Origin: Firmicutes bacterium UBA994
GTDB taxonomy: Bacteria; Bacillota; UBA994
Direction: 5' to 3'
DNA: 7,607 nt
Assembly: GCA_002292025.1 (NCBI GenBank)
Contig: DBBC01000044.1
Location: forward strand, 1 to 7,607
Below the pieces are notes generated by a model. The model saw nothing but the letters and a program-made list of their open reading frames with translations, ran no database searches and was not told where the DNA came from. The position numbers and the translations under genes are program-made. Below are positions 1 through 7,520 of the stretch, piece by piece. The stretch's first letter is position 1. Each line of letters opens with the position of its first letter.

Positions 1-118
1 AGCAATGAGAGCAGTAGCGCGCCAGCAAGTCTGAATGTATGTGGGGTGCACCTAACGTCACTGCGCGCTGTCAGTATTTGGACAGTTGTTAGGCAGGAGA
101 AGTAGAGCGCAGGGCGAA

Positions 119-153
119 CTTAGTGGCTAGGGGTTAGTGGCGAGTGGCTAGGG
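119..153. repeat. Short degenerate tandem repeat, AGTGGC(T/G)AG units
   Basis: The nonamer AGTGGC(T/G)AG occurs three times, at 122-130, 136-144 and 143-151, the last two overlapping by two bases. The 11-mer AGTGGCTAGGG is exactly repeated at 122-132 and 143-153, a 21-base period. The block starts with CTTAGTG (119-125), the heptamer that also builds the inverted repeat between addB and addA. This looks like a small intergenic sequence repeat. No function is evident, and any relation to the larger element is inferred from the shared heptamer only. Confidence 0.55.
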
Positions 154-194
154 CGAATGTTCCTAACTGGTCGGCAGTCTCTGACCACCAGATA

Positions 195-223
195 TTGGCG
201 GATTGTAACCGCGGAGGTATGAT
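195..223 (+). promoter_or_regulatory. Possible sigma-A-type promoter for addB-addA
   Basis: TTGGCG (195-200, four of six matches to TTGACA) is followed after exactly 17 bases by TATGAT (218-223, five of six matches to TATAAT). Transcription would start near 230 and leave a leader of about 85 bases before the TTG start of addB. It is the best-spaced box pair I found upstream of the gene. It is a pattern match only. A GATAAT at 241-246 is an alternative -10 box but lacks a suitably placed -35 box. Confidence 0.4.
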
Positions 224-299
224 TTTGGAGTTCGAACCGAGATAATAACTTAGTGTCGGGTTATGTGGCACACTTGGCGTGGGGTTAGATGACTTGAGT

Positions 300-307
300 G
301 GAGGAGG
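300..307 (+). promoter_or_regulatory. Ribosome binding site that sets the addB start at 315
   Basis: GGAGGAGG lies seven bases before the TTG at 315, ideal spacing for a Shine-Dalgarno site. The upstream in-frame GTG at 279 has no purine-rich site before it, and starting there would place this GGAGGAGG inside the coding sequence. The site therefore decides for TTG 315. Confidence 0.85.
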
Positions 308-314
308 ACCTGCT

Positions 315-3300
315 TTGTCTTTACGCCTTGTTCTCGGTCGGGCCGGCAGCGGCAAGAGCACATTTTTTTACCAAGAGATTGCGGTAGAGGTGGGAAAAGA
401 CCCCTTAGGCGCGCCGCTGTGGATCTTGGTGCCCGAGCAGGCGACTTTCCAAGTGGAAAAGGCGTTGTGCGACCTGCTAGGGGGGCTAATGCGCGTGCGC
501 GTAGTGAGCTTTCAACGCTTGGCGCATATCGTTATGAACTCCGTAGCGGGCGCCGCGCTGACCCCCATTGGCGACCTAGGTCGCCTGATGCTGGTGCGCA
601 AGGTCATCGAGGAGCACAAGCGCGATTTGCGCCTGTTTTCCCGCGCGGCCGGTCAGCCAGGGTTTGCGGCCAAAGTTGTGGCGCTGGTGTCGGAGCTTAA
701 GCGTTACCGCGTGCGACCGGCAGATTTGCATGGTGCGCTACAATCGGATTTGCCGACTACGCTACGCAACAAGCTGCACGACCTGCACCTGTTGTACAGT
801 TCTTTAACTGAAAAGTACGGCGGAGTATCCCTGGACAGCGACGACCGCCTAGAATGGTTGGCGAACCATATCGATTGCTACGAGGCTTTACAGGGCACAC
901 ACCTATACATAGATGGATTCACCGGGTTTACTGAGCAAGAGTACGGTATCTTAGAACAGCTGATTAGAATGACACACGCCAGCTTAGCGCTAACTTTAGA
1001 GCCGCTGCTGCTTGCGGCGAGGCTTGACCCGCATCATCCCTTCTTTGCTCCTTGGGAAACTGCTAAACACTGTAGCCAACTAGCCCGCAGGCAGGGTCAG
1101 GAGTTTAGCGTAGTAGCACTCACGCCGTCGCACCCGGCACCGGCGCAAAATGTACTTAGCTACCTTGAAGCCAATTATTTCGACCTCTCGGCCTTGCCTT
1201 GCCAGGACGAACCCCGTGAACTGCGATTGGTAGCGGCTGAGAATCGCCGTGCTGAAGTTGACTATATTGCCCGCGATATTATTGCCTTATGCCGTGAGGA
1301 TAATCTTCGCTACCGCGACATTTCTGTCGTCACGCGGGACCTTAGCCTCTATGAGCCCTTATTGGCAGAGATTTTCCCCGCTTACGACATCCCTTATTTC
1401 CTAGACATGAAGCGTGCGGTGCGAAATCATCCACTGCTCGATCTGATTAAGTCTCTGCTTGAGGCTGTAGGGCGAGGGTTCCCCTATGAGCCAACGTTGC
1501 GTTGCCTCAAGACCGACCTATGGCCAATCGCGCGCGACACGGTCGACCGCATAGACAACTTAGCCTTGGCGGTAGGGCTACGCGGCCGTCACTGGACGGG
1601 GGAGGACGACTGGTTTAGCGTGCCGCAGGATGAAGACAGCACCTTAAACGCGGCGCGGCAGACAATAGCGTCCCTTTTTGCGCCTGCAGCGCACACGCTC
1701 ACGACGGCGCAAACCGTCAGGGAGAGCGCGCAAGCGATAGTAGCATTCCTAGCAGCCCTGCAAGTAGAGAGCACCCTCAGCGAATGGGCAGCGCATTTAG
1801 AAGCAAATGGCAATATAGAAAGTGCACGGTTGCATGTACAGGTATGGGCGGCGGTAGGCCAGCTGTTGGCGGAGCTGACAACTACGCTTGGCAGCGAGCA
1901 GATGCCACTTGCCGATTTCACGCGCGTAGTCGAATCCGGCCTAGAAGGAATAGTGCTTGGCCTGATACCCCCATCGCTTGACCAAGTGCAAGTCCTAGAC
2001 CTAGGGAGGTCGCGGAGTTTAGCCACACGCGCTAGTTTCCTGATGGGCGTTAATGACGGGTTATTGCCGGCTCGGCTCAGCGTGCAAGGCCTCCTGACGG
2101 ACGAAGAACGCGAATTGCTTTCAGCGCGTGAGGTTCGCTTAGGTCCAACCGCACACCGCCAGCTTTTCGAAGAGGAGTTTCTGGTTTATATCGGACTAAC
2201 GCGCGCCGCAGAGAGCCTTACGCTTTCTTATGCACTGGCCAACGAGGAGGGGGGAGCCATGCGGCCGTCACCCGTCGTCCGCCGCCTGCAGTACTTGTTC
2301 CCGGGGCTAAGGCTCACTTTTGCAACTGCCGAGGCTCCAACCCCGCCGCAAGAGGCGCTAGGTTATCTGGCCCATCCTAACAGCGCGGCGGGACACCTCG
2401 CGGCACAGCTCGGCAAAGCTAAAGCGGGGGGACAAGTGCCGGACATATGGCTTGACGTCTACACTTTTCTCGCGCAGGATGCGCGCTCGCGTCACTTAGT
2501 GCAAATACTCGCTAGAGGATTGCGCCACAGCGGCAAAGTCGCGAGATTACAGCCCAGCGTAGTGAAGCGTCTCTATGGTGCGGTGTTACGCGGCAGCGTG
2601 TCGCGGTTAGAAAAGTTTAGGGCGTGTCCCTTTGCCCACTTCGCGCGATACGGTTTAAGGCTGCGCGAAAGACCGCTGTACAAACTGGCGGCGGTCGATA
2701 TCGGCAATTTCTTTCACCTGGCACTCGATCGCTTTGCTAGCCATATGCAGAGGCACAGTCTGGCGTGGGAAGACATGACCCAGGCGCAGTGTCAGGGCAT
2801 TGCGACAGGGGTAGTGGCTGATCTAGTGCCGACCATGGGCATTTTGACCAGCAATGCCCGCCACAAGTACATAACAAAGAGATTGCGGCAAGTTGTGGAG
2901 CGTTCAGCTAAAATAATGGGCGCACATGCCAAGCGGGGCAAGTTCCGCCCGGTGGCGGTGGAGCTCGGGTTTGGGCAGGAGGGGGACAGCCTCCCCGCCG
3001 TGAGATTCACTCTCGCCGATAATACTGTTATGGAGCTCTTGGGGCGTATTGACCGCGTTGACACTGCTCGCGATAAAGATAATCTGTATGTTGCGGTGGT
3101 GGACTACAAGTCGGGGCATAACAAGCTCACTCCCCTTGAAGTCTACTACGGACTAAAAACCCAGCTATTAACTTACCTGTTGGCAGTGTTGCGGCTAGCG
3201 CCGCAGTTTTTAGGCGCCACGGCGTTGCCTGCCGCCGCGCTGTACTTTCGTGTGCATGACCCCTTCCTTTCCTCGCCGATGCCACTCGACCTAGGCGCTG

Positions 3301-3716
3301 CCGAGGAACAAATCCGAAAAGAGTTCCGGCTGCAAGGGGTCGTTGTGGCTGACAAAGCCGTAATTAGCTTGCTTGATCATAGCTCGGGGGACGAATCAAG
3401 CATTGTGCCGGTAAAGATTACGGGTAAGGGCGAAGTTAGCGGGACTTGCGCTTGGACTGTCGAGCAGCTAGAGGCCATGCTTGTACACTTACAAGGGAGC
3501 CTCAAACAAGCGGGCGAAGACATTCTCGCCGGTGATGTCGCCGCCACGCCCTATCGCTTGGGAAAAGACACGGCTTGCACTTATTGTGAGTTTTTGCCGG
3601 TCTGTCAGTTTGATTTGCTGCAGCCAGAAACCCAGTTTCGCCAGCTAGAAAAGCACGAATCGGAAGAAGTGTGGCGGCGTCTAGGCGAGAAAAAGGGGTC
3701 TACTCAGCCTGTTTAG
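315..3716 (+). CDS. addB: AddB, helicase-nuclease subunit with Fe-S nuclease domain
   Basis: AddB subunit of AddAB (RexB in some species), a cytoplasmic enzyme that resects double-strand breaks for RecA loading. The product is 1133 residues, near the usual length of about 1150. The TTG at 315 is chosen because of the GGAGGAGG seven bases upstream and because the protein then begins MSLRLVLGRAGSGKST, the typical AddB N-terminus. Visible in order: Walker A G8-T16 (K14); VVSFQRL at 63-69; a degenerate motif II, DGFTGF at 200-205, lacking the DE pair; GVNDG at 578-582; and motif-VI-like YIGLTRAAE, R630. The C-terminal RecB-family nuclease has H801, D913 (GRIDR), D930-Y-K932 and Q950 (QLLTYL). Four cysteines, C771, C1088, C1091 and C1097, match the B. 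subtilis cluster ligands C801, C1121, C1124 and C1130 in spacing. From the family, the helicase half is inactive and reads Chi, while the nuclease cuts the 5'-ended strand. No frameshift or missing catalytic residue is seen. An alternative start at GTG 279 would add 12 residues. Confidence 0.97.
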   Translation: MSLRLVLGRAGSGKSTFFYQEIAVEVGKDPLGAPLWILVPEQATFQVEKALCDLLGGLMRVRVVSFQRLAHIVMNSVAGAALTPIGDLGRLMLVRKVIEEHKRDLRLFSRAAGQPGFAAKVVALVSELKRYRVRPADLHGALQSDLPTTLRNKLHDLHLLYSSLTEKYGGVSLDSDDRLEWLANHIDCYEALQGTHLYIDGFTGFTEQEYGILEQLIRMTHASLALTLEPLLLAARLDPHHPFFAPWETAKHCSQLARRQGQEFSVVALTPSHPAPAQNVLSYLEANYFDLSALPCQDEPRELRLVAAENRRAEVDYIARDIIALCREDNLRYRDISVVTRDLSLYEPLLAEIFPAYDIPYFLDMKRAVRNHPLLDLIKSLLEAVGRGFPYEPTLRCLKTDLWPIARDTVDRIDNLALAVGLRGRHWTGEDDWFSVPQDEDSTLNAARQTIASLFAPAAHTLTTAQTVRESAQAIVAFLAALQVESTLSEWAAHLEANGNIESARLHVQVWAAVGQLLAELTTTLGSEQMPLADFTRVVESGLEGIVLGLIPPSLDQVQVLDLGRSRSLATRASFLMGVNDGLLPARLSVQGLLTDEERELLSAREVRLGPTAHRQLFEEEFLVYIGLTRAAESLTLSYALANEEGGAMRPSPVVRRLQYLFPGLRLTFATAEAPTPPQEALGYLAHPNSAAGHLAAQLGKAKAGGQVPDIWLDVYTFLAQDARSRHLVQILARGLRHSGKVARLQPSVVKRLYGAVLRGSVSRLEKFRACPFAHFARYGLRLRERPLYKLAAVDIGNFFHLALDRFASHMQRHSLAWEDMTQAQCQGIATGVVADLVPTMGILTSNARHKYITKRLRQVVERSAKIMGAHAKRGKFRPVAVELGFGQEGDSLPAVRFTLADNTVMELLGRIDRVDTARDKDNLYVAVVDYKSGHNKLTPLEVYYGLKTQLLTYLLAVLRLAPQFLGATALPAAALYFRVHDPFLSSPMPLDLGAAEEQIRKEFRLQGVVVADKAVISLLDHSSGDESSIVPVKITGKGEVSGTCAWTVEQLEAMLVHLQGSLKQAGEDILAGDVAATPYRLGKDTACTYCEFLPVCQFDLLQPETQFRQLEKHESEEVWRRLGEKKGSTQPV

Positions 3717-3728
3717 AGCGAGGCACGA

Positions 3729-3810
3729 TCCACTACGAACACTAAGCGCACGAAGACGCAAGAAAAGATAACCTTAGTGTTCCTTAGTGGTGCTTCGTGT
3801 CCTTCGTGGA
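3729..3810. repeat. Imperfect inverted repeat of CAC(T/G)AAG heptamers between addB and addA
   Basis: The left arm carries CACTACG (3731-3737), CACTAAG (3740-3746), CACGAAG (3749-3755) and a degenerate ACGCAAG (3756-3762). The right arm carries the reverse complements CTTAGTG (3773-3779), CTTAGTG (3783-3789), CTTCGTG (3793-3799) and CTTCGTG (3802-3808). Units recur every 9-10 bases in the right arm and about every 9 in the left until the last, degenerate copy. Outer ends TCCAC (3729-3733) and GTGGA (3806-3810) pair perfectly. Folded as RNA, most positions pair around an A-rich centre, giving a long imperfect hairpin after the addB stop. There is no T-run after the right arm, so it is not a standard terminator. 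It may be a dispersed intergenic repeat or may affect addA expression. Both are inferences. Confidence 0.85.
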
Positions 3811-3874
3811 CAGCAATAACTCAGTCCTGCCTAGACAAATGCGGCTGATGAACGGGATGCCTATGGGGTGACAA

Positions 3875-3882
3875 GGGAGGGG
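3875..3882 (+). promoter_or_regulatory. Ribosome binding site that sets the addA start at 3889
   Basis: GGGAGGGG contains the core GGAGG at 3876-3880, eight bases before ATG 3889. An in-frame GTG at 3868 lies upstream of this site, so using it would make the site part of the coding sequence. The GTG has only a weak purine stretch before it. ATG 3889 is preferred. Confidence 0.87.
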
Positions 3883-3888
3883 CTATTC

Positions 3889-6800
3889 ATGGCTAAATGG
3901 ACCGAAGAGCAAAATCGGGCTGTCACTGCCCGCGGTATGAACCTTTTAGTCTCGGCCGGTGCGGGTGCGGGGAAAACGGCAGTACTAGTTAGACGCATTA
4001 TTGAGCGGCTGCTTGACCCGACGGAGGGCGTAGACGTGGACCGGTTGCTGGTGGTAACGTTTACTAACGCTGCCGCGACGGAGATGCGCGAGCGCATTGG
4101 CGCGGCAATACACGCCGAACTACGCCGAAATCCGGATTGCGATAGGTTGCGCCGGCAAGTGACGCTGCTGGGCAAGGCCAGCATTATGACTTTGCACTCT
4201 TTTTGCCTAGAGATATTGCGGCAGAACTTCTACCTGCTAGACCTAGACCCTTCTTTTCGTGTCGCGGATGAGGCAGAGTGCGCGCTACTGCAAGTAGACG
4301 TGCTCGAGCAAGTGCTCGAACAGAACTACGCGGCCCTAGACCCAGCGTTTATGGCCTTGGTAGAGGGGTTTGGCGGACGCAATAGCGACGAAGGGCTGCA
4401 AACACTCATCGCCGACTTGGCTGGTTTTGCTCTCAGTCAGCCTGAGCCAGCAAAGTGGCTCGCCTCTGTCGACGCCGGAATCCAAGCCACCGGCATGCAG
4501 ACGGTAGAGGACTCGCCGTGGTTCGGGGGCGTGAATAGGCTTGTGCAAAGCGAACTTGGGCATGCGTGCGATTGTTTAGAGCGGGCACTCGCCGTTGCCG
4601 AAGTAGGCCCCACCCACTACGTCAGCACTGTGACGGGAGAACTGCAAGTACTGAAGGGCGTATGCGCGACACCAATCACCACGTGGGACCGGCTACGCGA
4701 TGCCGTGCATGATATTACATTTGCCCGCTTGCCGAGCCAACGCGGTTACGACGCCCCAAACAAGGAAGTATGCCAAGCGTGGCGCAACGAGGCCAAACAG
4801 GCAGTAAAGGACCTTTGTTCGGGGCTACTGGCGCAAAGCGCGCGCGAGATAATCGCAGGCCTGCAGCTGGTGAGTCCGCAAACGGCGATGCTCCGTCAAC
4901 TAGTTACGGAGTACCTGCAGTTGTACGGGCAAGCGAAGCGTGCGCGGGGCGTTGTAGACTTTAGTGACCTTGAACATATGGCGCTAACTGTCCTTAGAGG
5001 CGGTGAAAACACGTCCGACGTGGCGGAGGAACTGCGGGAGCGTTTTGTCGAAGTGCTGGTAGATGAGTATCAAGACATTAACGGTGTACAAGAGGCGATT
5101 CTAAACGCTGTTTCACGCGCCAACAACATGGTGATGGTAGGCGACGTCAAGCAGAGCATCTACCGCTTTCGCCTCGCCGACCCGGGGCTTTTTCGTTCCA
5201 AGGAGCGAAGATGCAGCGATGCGACCGCTAACAACTTGTGTCTTTATCTCGCGCATAACTTTCGCAGTCGATCCGGCATCATTGCCGCTGTCAATCATCT
5301 GTTTATACAGCTGATGTCAGAAGACTCGATAGGCGAAGTGCAATATGACCAACGGGCAGAACTTATAGCAGCCGCAGAGTACCCCGAGGAAAAGGCTGCT
5401 TTAACTCCGAGCGTGGAGGTGTGCTTGCTAGACCGACGAGTTCCCGACACTCCCGAGGGGGAGTTAGACGTGACTACGCGTGAAGCGCGTGCTATCGCCG
5501 CGCAAATAGTGAGCCTAGCGGACGGCAGGAACAAGGTATGGGACGTAAGCTTGCAAGATTACCGACCTTTGCAATACCGAGACATTGTTGTCCTGCAGCG
5601 GGCAGTCGCGGGGCGAGCCGAAGTATACTTGGATGTATTTGCAGAGCGGGGCATACCTGCCTTTGCCGAGACTTCGGGCGGGTACTTTCGCTCGACGGAA
5701 GTGCATGTGCTAATGAGCTTACTGCGCGTTATCGACAATCCACGTCAAGACATCCCACTTGCCGGAGTGCTCCGTTCACCCCTGGTAGGGCTAGATGAAA
5801 GCGAGCTGGCCGAGATTCGCCTTGCTGACGCGGGCGATTTCTGGGACGCCGTAATGGCAAGCACAAGCAAAAATGACAAGGTAAGAATCTTCCTCGCAAA
5901 GTTAGAGCACTGGCGCGATATGGCGCGACGCGGCAGCTTGCCGGAGTTAGTGCAAGAAATCTATCGGGAGACGGGTTACCTCCTCTACGTCAGTGCGCTG
6001 CCGGGCGGCAGGCAGCGCCAGGCCAACCTCAGGGCGTTGCTTGAGCGGAGCTACCAGTTCGAGGCCACGTCTTATAAAGGGCTGTTTAGCTTCTTGCGCT
6101 TTATTGAACGTTTAGAAGAGCAACAGGGCGACCTTGGTAAGCCCAACACTTGCGGTGAAAGTGACGACGTAGTGCGCGTAATGTCGGTACATAAGAGCAA
6201 GGGCCTAGAGTTCCCCGTGGTTTTTGTAGCGGGGCTTGGGAACAAGTTTAACTTGCGCGAACTATCCGCACACGTCCTCGTACACCAGGGGCTCGGACTC
6301 GGCCCTAAAGTGGTAGATACCGCGACTCGCTGCATTTACCCCAGCCTGCCCAATCTCTATCTGCGCGGTGTGCTTAAGCGCGAAAGTCTGTCCGAGGAAC
6401 TGCGTGTGCTATATGTGGCGATGACACGAGCGCGGGAGAAGCTCTACCTTGTGGGGGCAGTAAATAAGCGGGATGAGACGATTCTGTCTTGGCAAAACGC
6501 ATGTGCTGACGAATGTCCGCAGCAATTGCCAGCCGCCCTAATGGAGCGGGCGCAGAATTATTGGGATTGGCTAGGGCCCGCGCTCTTTACGCATGTCAGC
6601 ATGGGGGGTAGCGTAAAGGGTTCGCCTGCGGTGTCCTTCGCTTATATGGGACCGTCTCATCTGTCAGCAGCCGGTGCTGCGACAGGTAGCCCTTCCCAGC
6701 TTCTGCAGGCGGTGGCTGGGCTTTTGGAAGTGCCTGCAAGCCCCTGCAGTGAGGAAGTAAAGCACAGATTAGGCTACATCTATCCGTTTGCTGCCAGCAC

Positions 6801-7440
6801 ACGCATTGCTGCCAAAATGACTGTATCCGAGATTAAACGCCGGCAGATGGCGGAGGAAGAGGAAAGTGCGGGGGTATCGGCTGATGCCTTTAAGCGCGTG
6901 CGGCAACAAACAGTGCGCGCGCCAAGCCAACTCACCGCGGCGGAAATAGGCACCGCCATGCATATGTTGCTGCAGCAGGTAGACCTTAAGGCACACTTAG
7001 ACCTCGGCTACTTTGAGTCATTACGGCAAGATTTGGTAGACAAGAAACTGCTTACGCCCATAGAGGTAGCGAGTTTTTCGCTGGAACCCATAGCCCTATT
7101 CTTCGCCGGCAGCTTAGGCCGGCGGCTGCTGGCATCACCACGAGCGTGGCGCGAGCTGCCCTTTAGTTTACGTGTGCCCGCACACGAAATACATCCCACA
7201 GCACGCCACGAATTTATCTACGTACAGGGGGTGATTGACTGCTTGTTTAGCGAAGGAGACGGCCTAATCCTAGTCGACTATAAATCCGATCGCGTCACAG
7301 AAGATTCGGTTGCGGCTGTGGTTGATCGTTATCGCGGGCAAGTTGACCTCTACACCCGTGCCACAGAAGCACTGCTGCGCCGCACGGTCACAGAGCGGCA
7401 TATCTACTTTTTCGCCTTAGGGCGAGCAGTGCTGGTCTAG
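3889..7440 (+). CDS. addA: AddA, UvrD-like helicase and RecB-family nuclease
   Basis: AddA subunit of AddAB (RexA in some species): the ATP-driven 3'-5' SF1A motor of the complex, with a C-terminal nuclease that in the family cuts the 3'-ended strand. The product is 1183 residues, normal for the family. The start is set by GGGAGGGG before ATG 3889. Visible in order: Q-motif WTEEQ (4-8); Walker A GAGAGKT (24-30, K29); TFTN (57-60); HSF (103-105); motif II DEYQD (392-396); motif III GDVKQSIYRFR (418-428); motif IV HNFRS (456-460); motif V VHKSKGLEFP (767-776); motif VI YVAMTRARE with R847. The nuclease domain has H1025, D1117 (GVID), D1130-Y-K1132 and Q1151. D1130 corresponds to the B. subtilis catalytic D1172. 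Walker A has alanine where GSGKT is commoner, a mild change that should not remove ATP binding. The gene lies 172 bases after addB on the same strand and is followed by a terminator, so it is probably the last gene of the transcript. No defect is seen. Confidence 0.98.
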   Translation: MAKWTEEQNRAVTARGMNLLVSAGAGAGKTAVLVRRIIERLLDPTEGVDVDRLLVVTFTNAAATEMRERIGAAIHAELRRNPDCDRLRRQVTLLGKASIMTLHSFCLEILRQNFYLLDLDPSFRVADEAECALLQVDVLEQVLEQNYAALDPAFMALVEGFGGRNSDEGLQTLIADLAGFALSQPEPAKWLASVDAGIQATGMQTVEDSPWFGGVNRLVQSELGHACDCLERALAVAEVGPTHYVSTVTGELQVLKGVCATPITTWDRLRDAVHDITFARLPSQRGYDAPNKEVCQAWRNEAKQAVKDLCSGLLAQSAREIIAGLQLVSPQTAMLRQLVTEYLQLYGQAKRARGVVDFSDLEHMALTVLRGGENTSDVAEELRERFVEVLVDEYQDINGVQEAILNAVSRANNMVMVGDVKQSIYRFRLADPGLFRSKERRCSDATANNLCLYLAHNFRSRSGIIAAVNHLFIQLMSEDSIGEVQYDQRAELIAAAEYPEEKAALTPSVEVCLLDRRVPDTPEGELDVTTREARAIAAQIVSLADGRNKVWDVSLQDYRPLQYRDIVVLQRAVAGRAEVYLDVFAERGIPAFAETSGGYFRSTEVHVLMSLLRVIDNPRQDIPLAGVLRSPLVGLDESELAEIRLADAGDFWDAVMASTSKNDKVRIFLAKLEHWRDMARRGSLPELVQEIYRETGYLLYVSALPGGRQRQANLRALLERSYQFEATSYKGLFSFLRFIERLEEQQGDLGKPNTCGESDDVVRVMSVHKSKGLEFPVVFVAGLGNKFNLRELSAHVLVHQGLGLGPKVVDTATRCIYPSLPNLYLRGVLKRESLSEELRVLYVAMTRAREKLYLVGAVNKRDETILSWQNACADECPQQLPAALMERAQNYWDWLGPALFTHVSMGGSVKGSPAVSFAYMGPSHLSAAGAATGSPSQLLQAVAGLLEVPASPCSEEVKHRLGYIYPFAASTRIAAKMTVSEIKRRQMAEEEESAGVSADAFKRVRQQTVRAPSQLTAAEIGTAMHMLLQQVDLKAHLDLGYFESLRQDLVDKKLLTPIEVASFSLEPIALFFAGSLGRRLLASPRAWRELPFSLRVPAHEIHPTARHEFIYVQGVIDCLFSEGDGLILVDYKSDRVTEDSVAAVVDRYRGQVDLYTRATEALLRRTVTERHIYFFALGRAVLV

Positions 7441-7462
7441 TCGCTTCTCTCCCCGCCAGTGC

Positions 7463-7495
7463 AAGCCCCGCAGTTTAAATGACTACGGGCTTTTT
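7463..7495 (+). terminator. Rho-independent terminator after addA
   Basis: AAGCCC (7463-7468) pairs with GGGCTT (7487-7492). The stem continues past a bulged C7469 with G7470:C7486, a C-A mismatch, then AGT (7472-7474) with ACT (7482-7484), around a seven-base loop. A run of five T (7491-7495) follows directly, overlapping the last stem bases. It starts 22 bases after the addA stop codon, the expected place for the end of the transcript. Confidence 0.75.
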
Positions 7496-7515
7496 GTCAT
7501 TTCGCTGTGACAAAA
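7492..7515. repeat. Perfect 8-bp inverted repeat overlapping the terminator T-run
   Basis: TTTTGTCA (7492-7499) and TGACAAAA (7508-7515) are exact reverse complements separated by eight bases. The left arm includes most of the T-run of the addA terminator, so the two hairpins cannot form fully at once. It could be a weak regulatory fold or an operator just upstream of the TTGACA box at 7521. Function is unknown. Confidence 0.5.
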
Positions 7516-7520
7516 GGAGC

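Larger units (their letters stand above)
1..314. other. Non-coding region upstream of addB
   Basis: I can support no gene here. Plus frame 1 is open from the window edge to a TAG at 103-105 (34 codons), and frame 2 is open to a TGA at 32-34. Either could be the tail of an upstream gene, but neither peptide resembles a family I know, so neither is called. Identifiable items are the TTAGTGGC-type repeat (119-153), a possible promoter (195-223), an 8-bp palindrome GTTCGAAC (230-237) and the addB ribosome binding site (300-307). A small CTGTC/GACAG inverted repeat (68-72 and 81-85) has no T-tract and is not a convincing terminator. Confidence 0.6.

Noticed and set aside
68..85. CTGTC/GACAG inverted repeat resembling an E. 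coli-type LexA box
   Set aside because: CTGT and ACAG are separated by ten bases, two more than in the LexA consensus, and Bacillota LexA recognises a different site of GAAC-N4-GTTC type. There is no T-run, so it is not a terminator either.
116..160. Possible Bacillus-type LexA (DinR) half-sites CGAAC and GTTC
   Set aside because: Neither half-site has a matching partner at the required four-base spacing.
225..242. TTCGAACC resembling a tRNA T-loop
   Set aside because: The flanking bases do not pair to form a T-stem, and no acceptor or anticodon arm is visible.
219..245. Tiny frame starting ATG 219 and ending TAA 245, after GGAGG
   Set aside because: It has only eight codons, and GGAGG lies too close to the ATG for normal initiation. 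The peptide has no run of a regulatory amino acid, so a leader peptide is not supported.
134..361. 75-codon minus-strand open frame over the addB start
   Set aside because: It overlaps the leader and Walker A region of addB, has low-complexity content and resembles no known protein. It is a shadow frame.
1589..2026. 145-codon minus-strand open frame inside addB
   Set aside because: It lies wholly opposite conserved addB coding sequence and has a serine-, alanine- and cysteine-rich composition typical of an antisense shadow.
3717..3888. Separate promoter for addA in the gap
   Set aside because: I found no -35/-10 pair with acceptable sequence and spacing. Co-transcription with addB is the simpler reading.
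3861..4184. 107-codon minus-strand open frame over the addA start
   Set aside because: It is antisense to the conserved Walker A and TFTN region of addA and has no recognisable domain.
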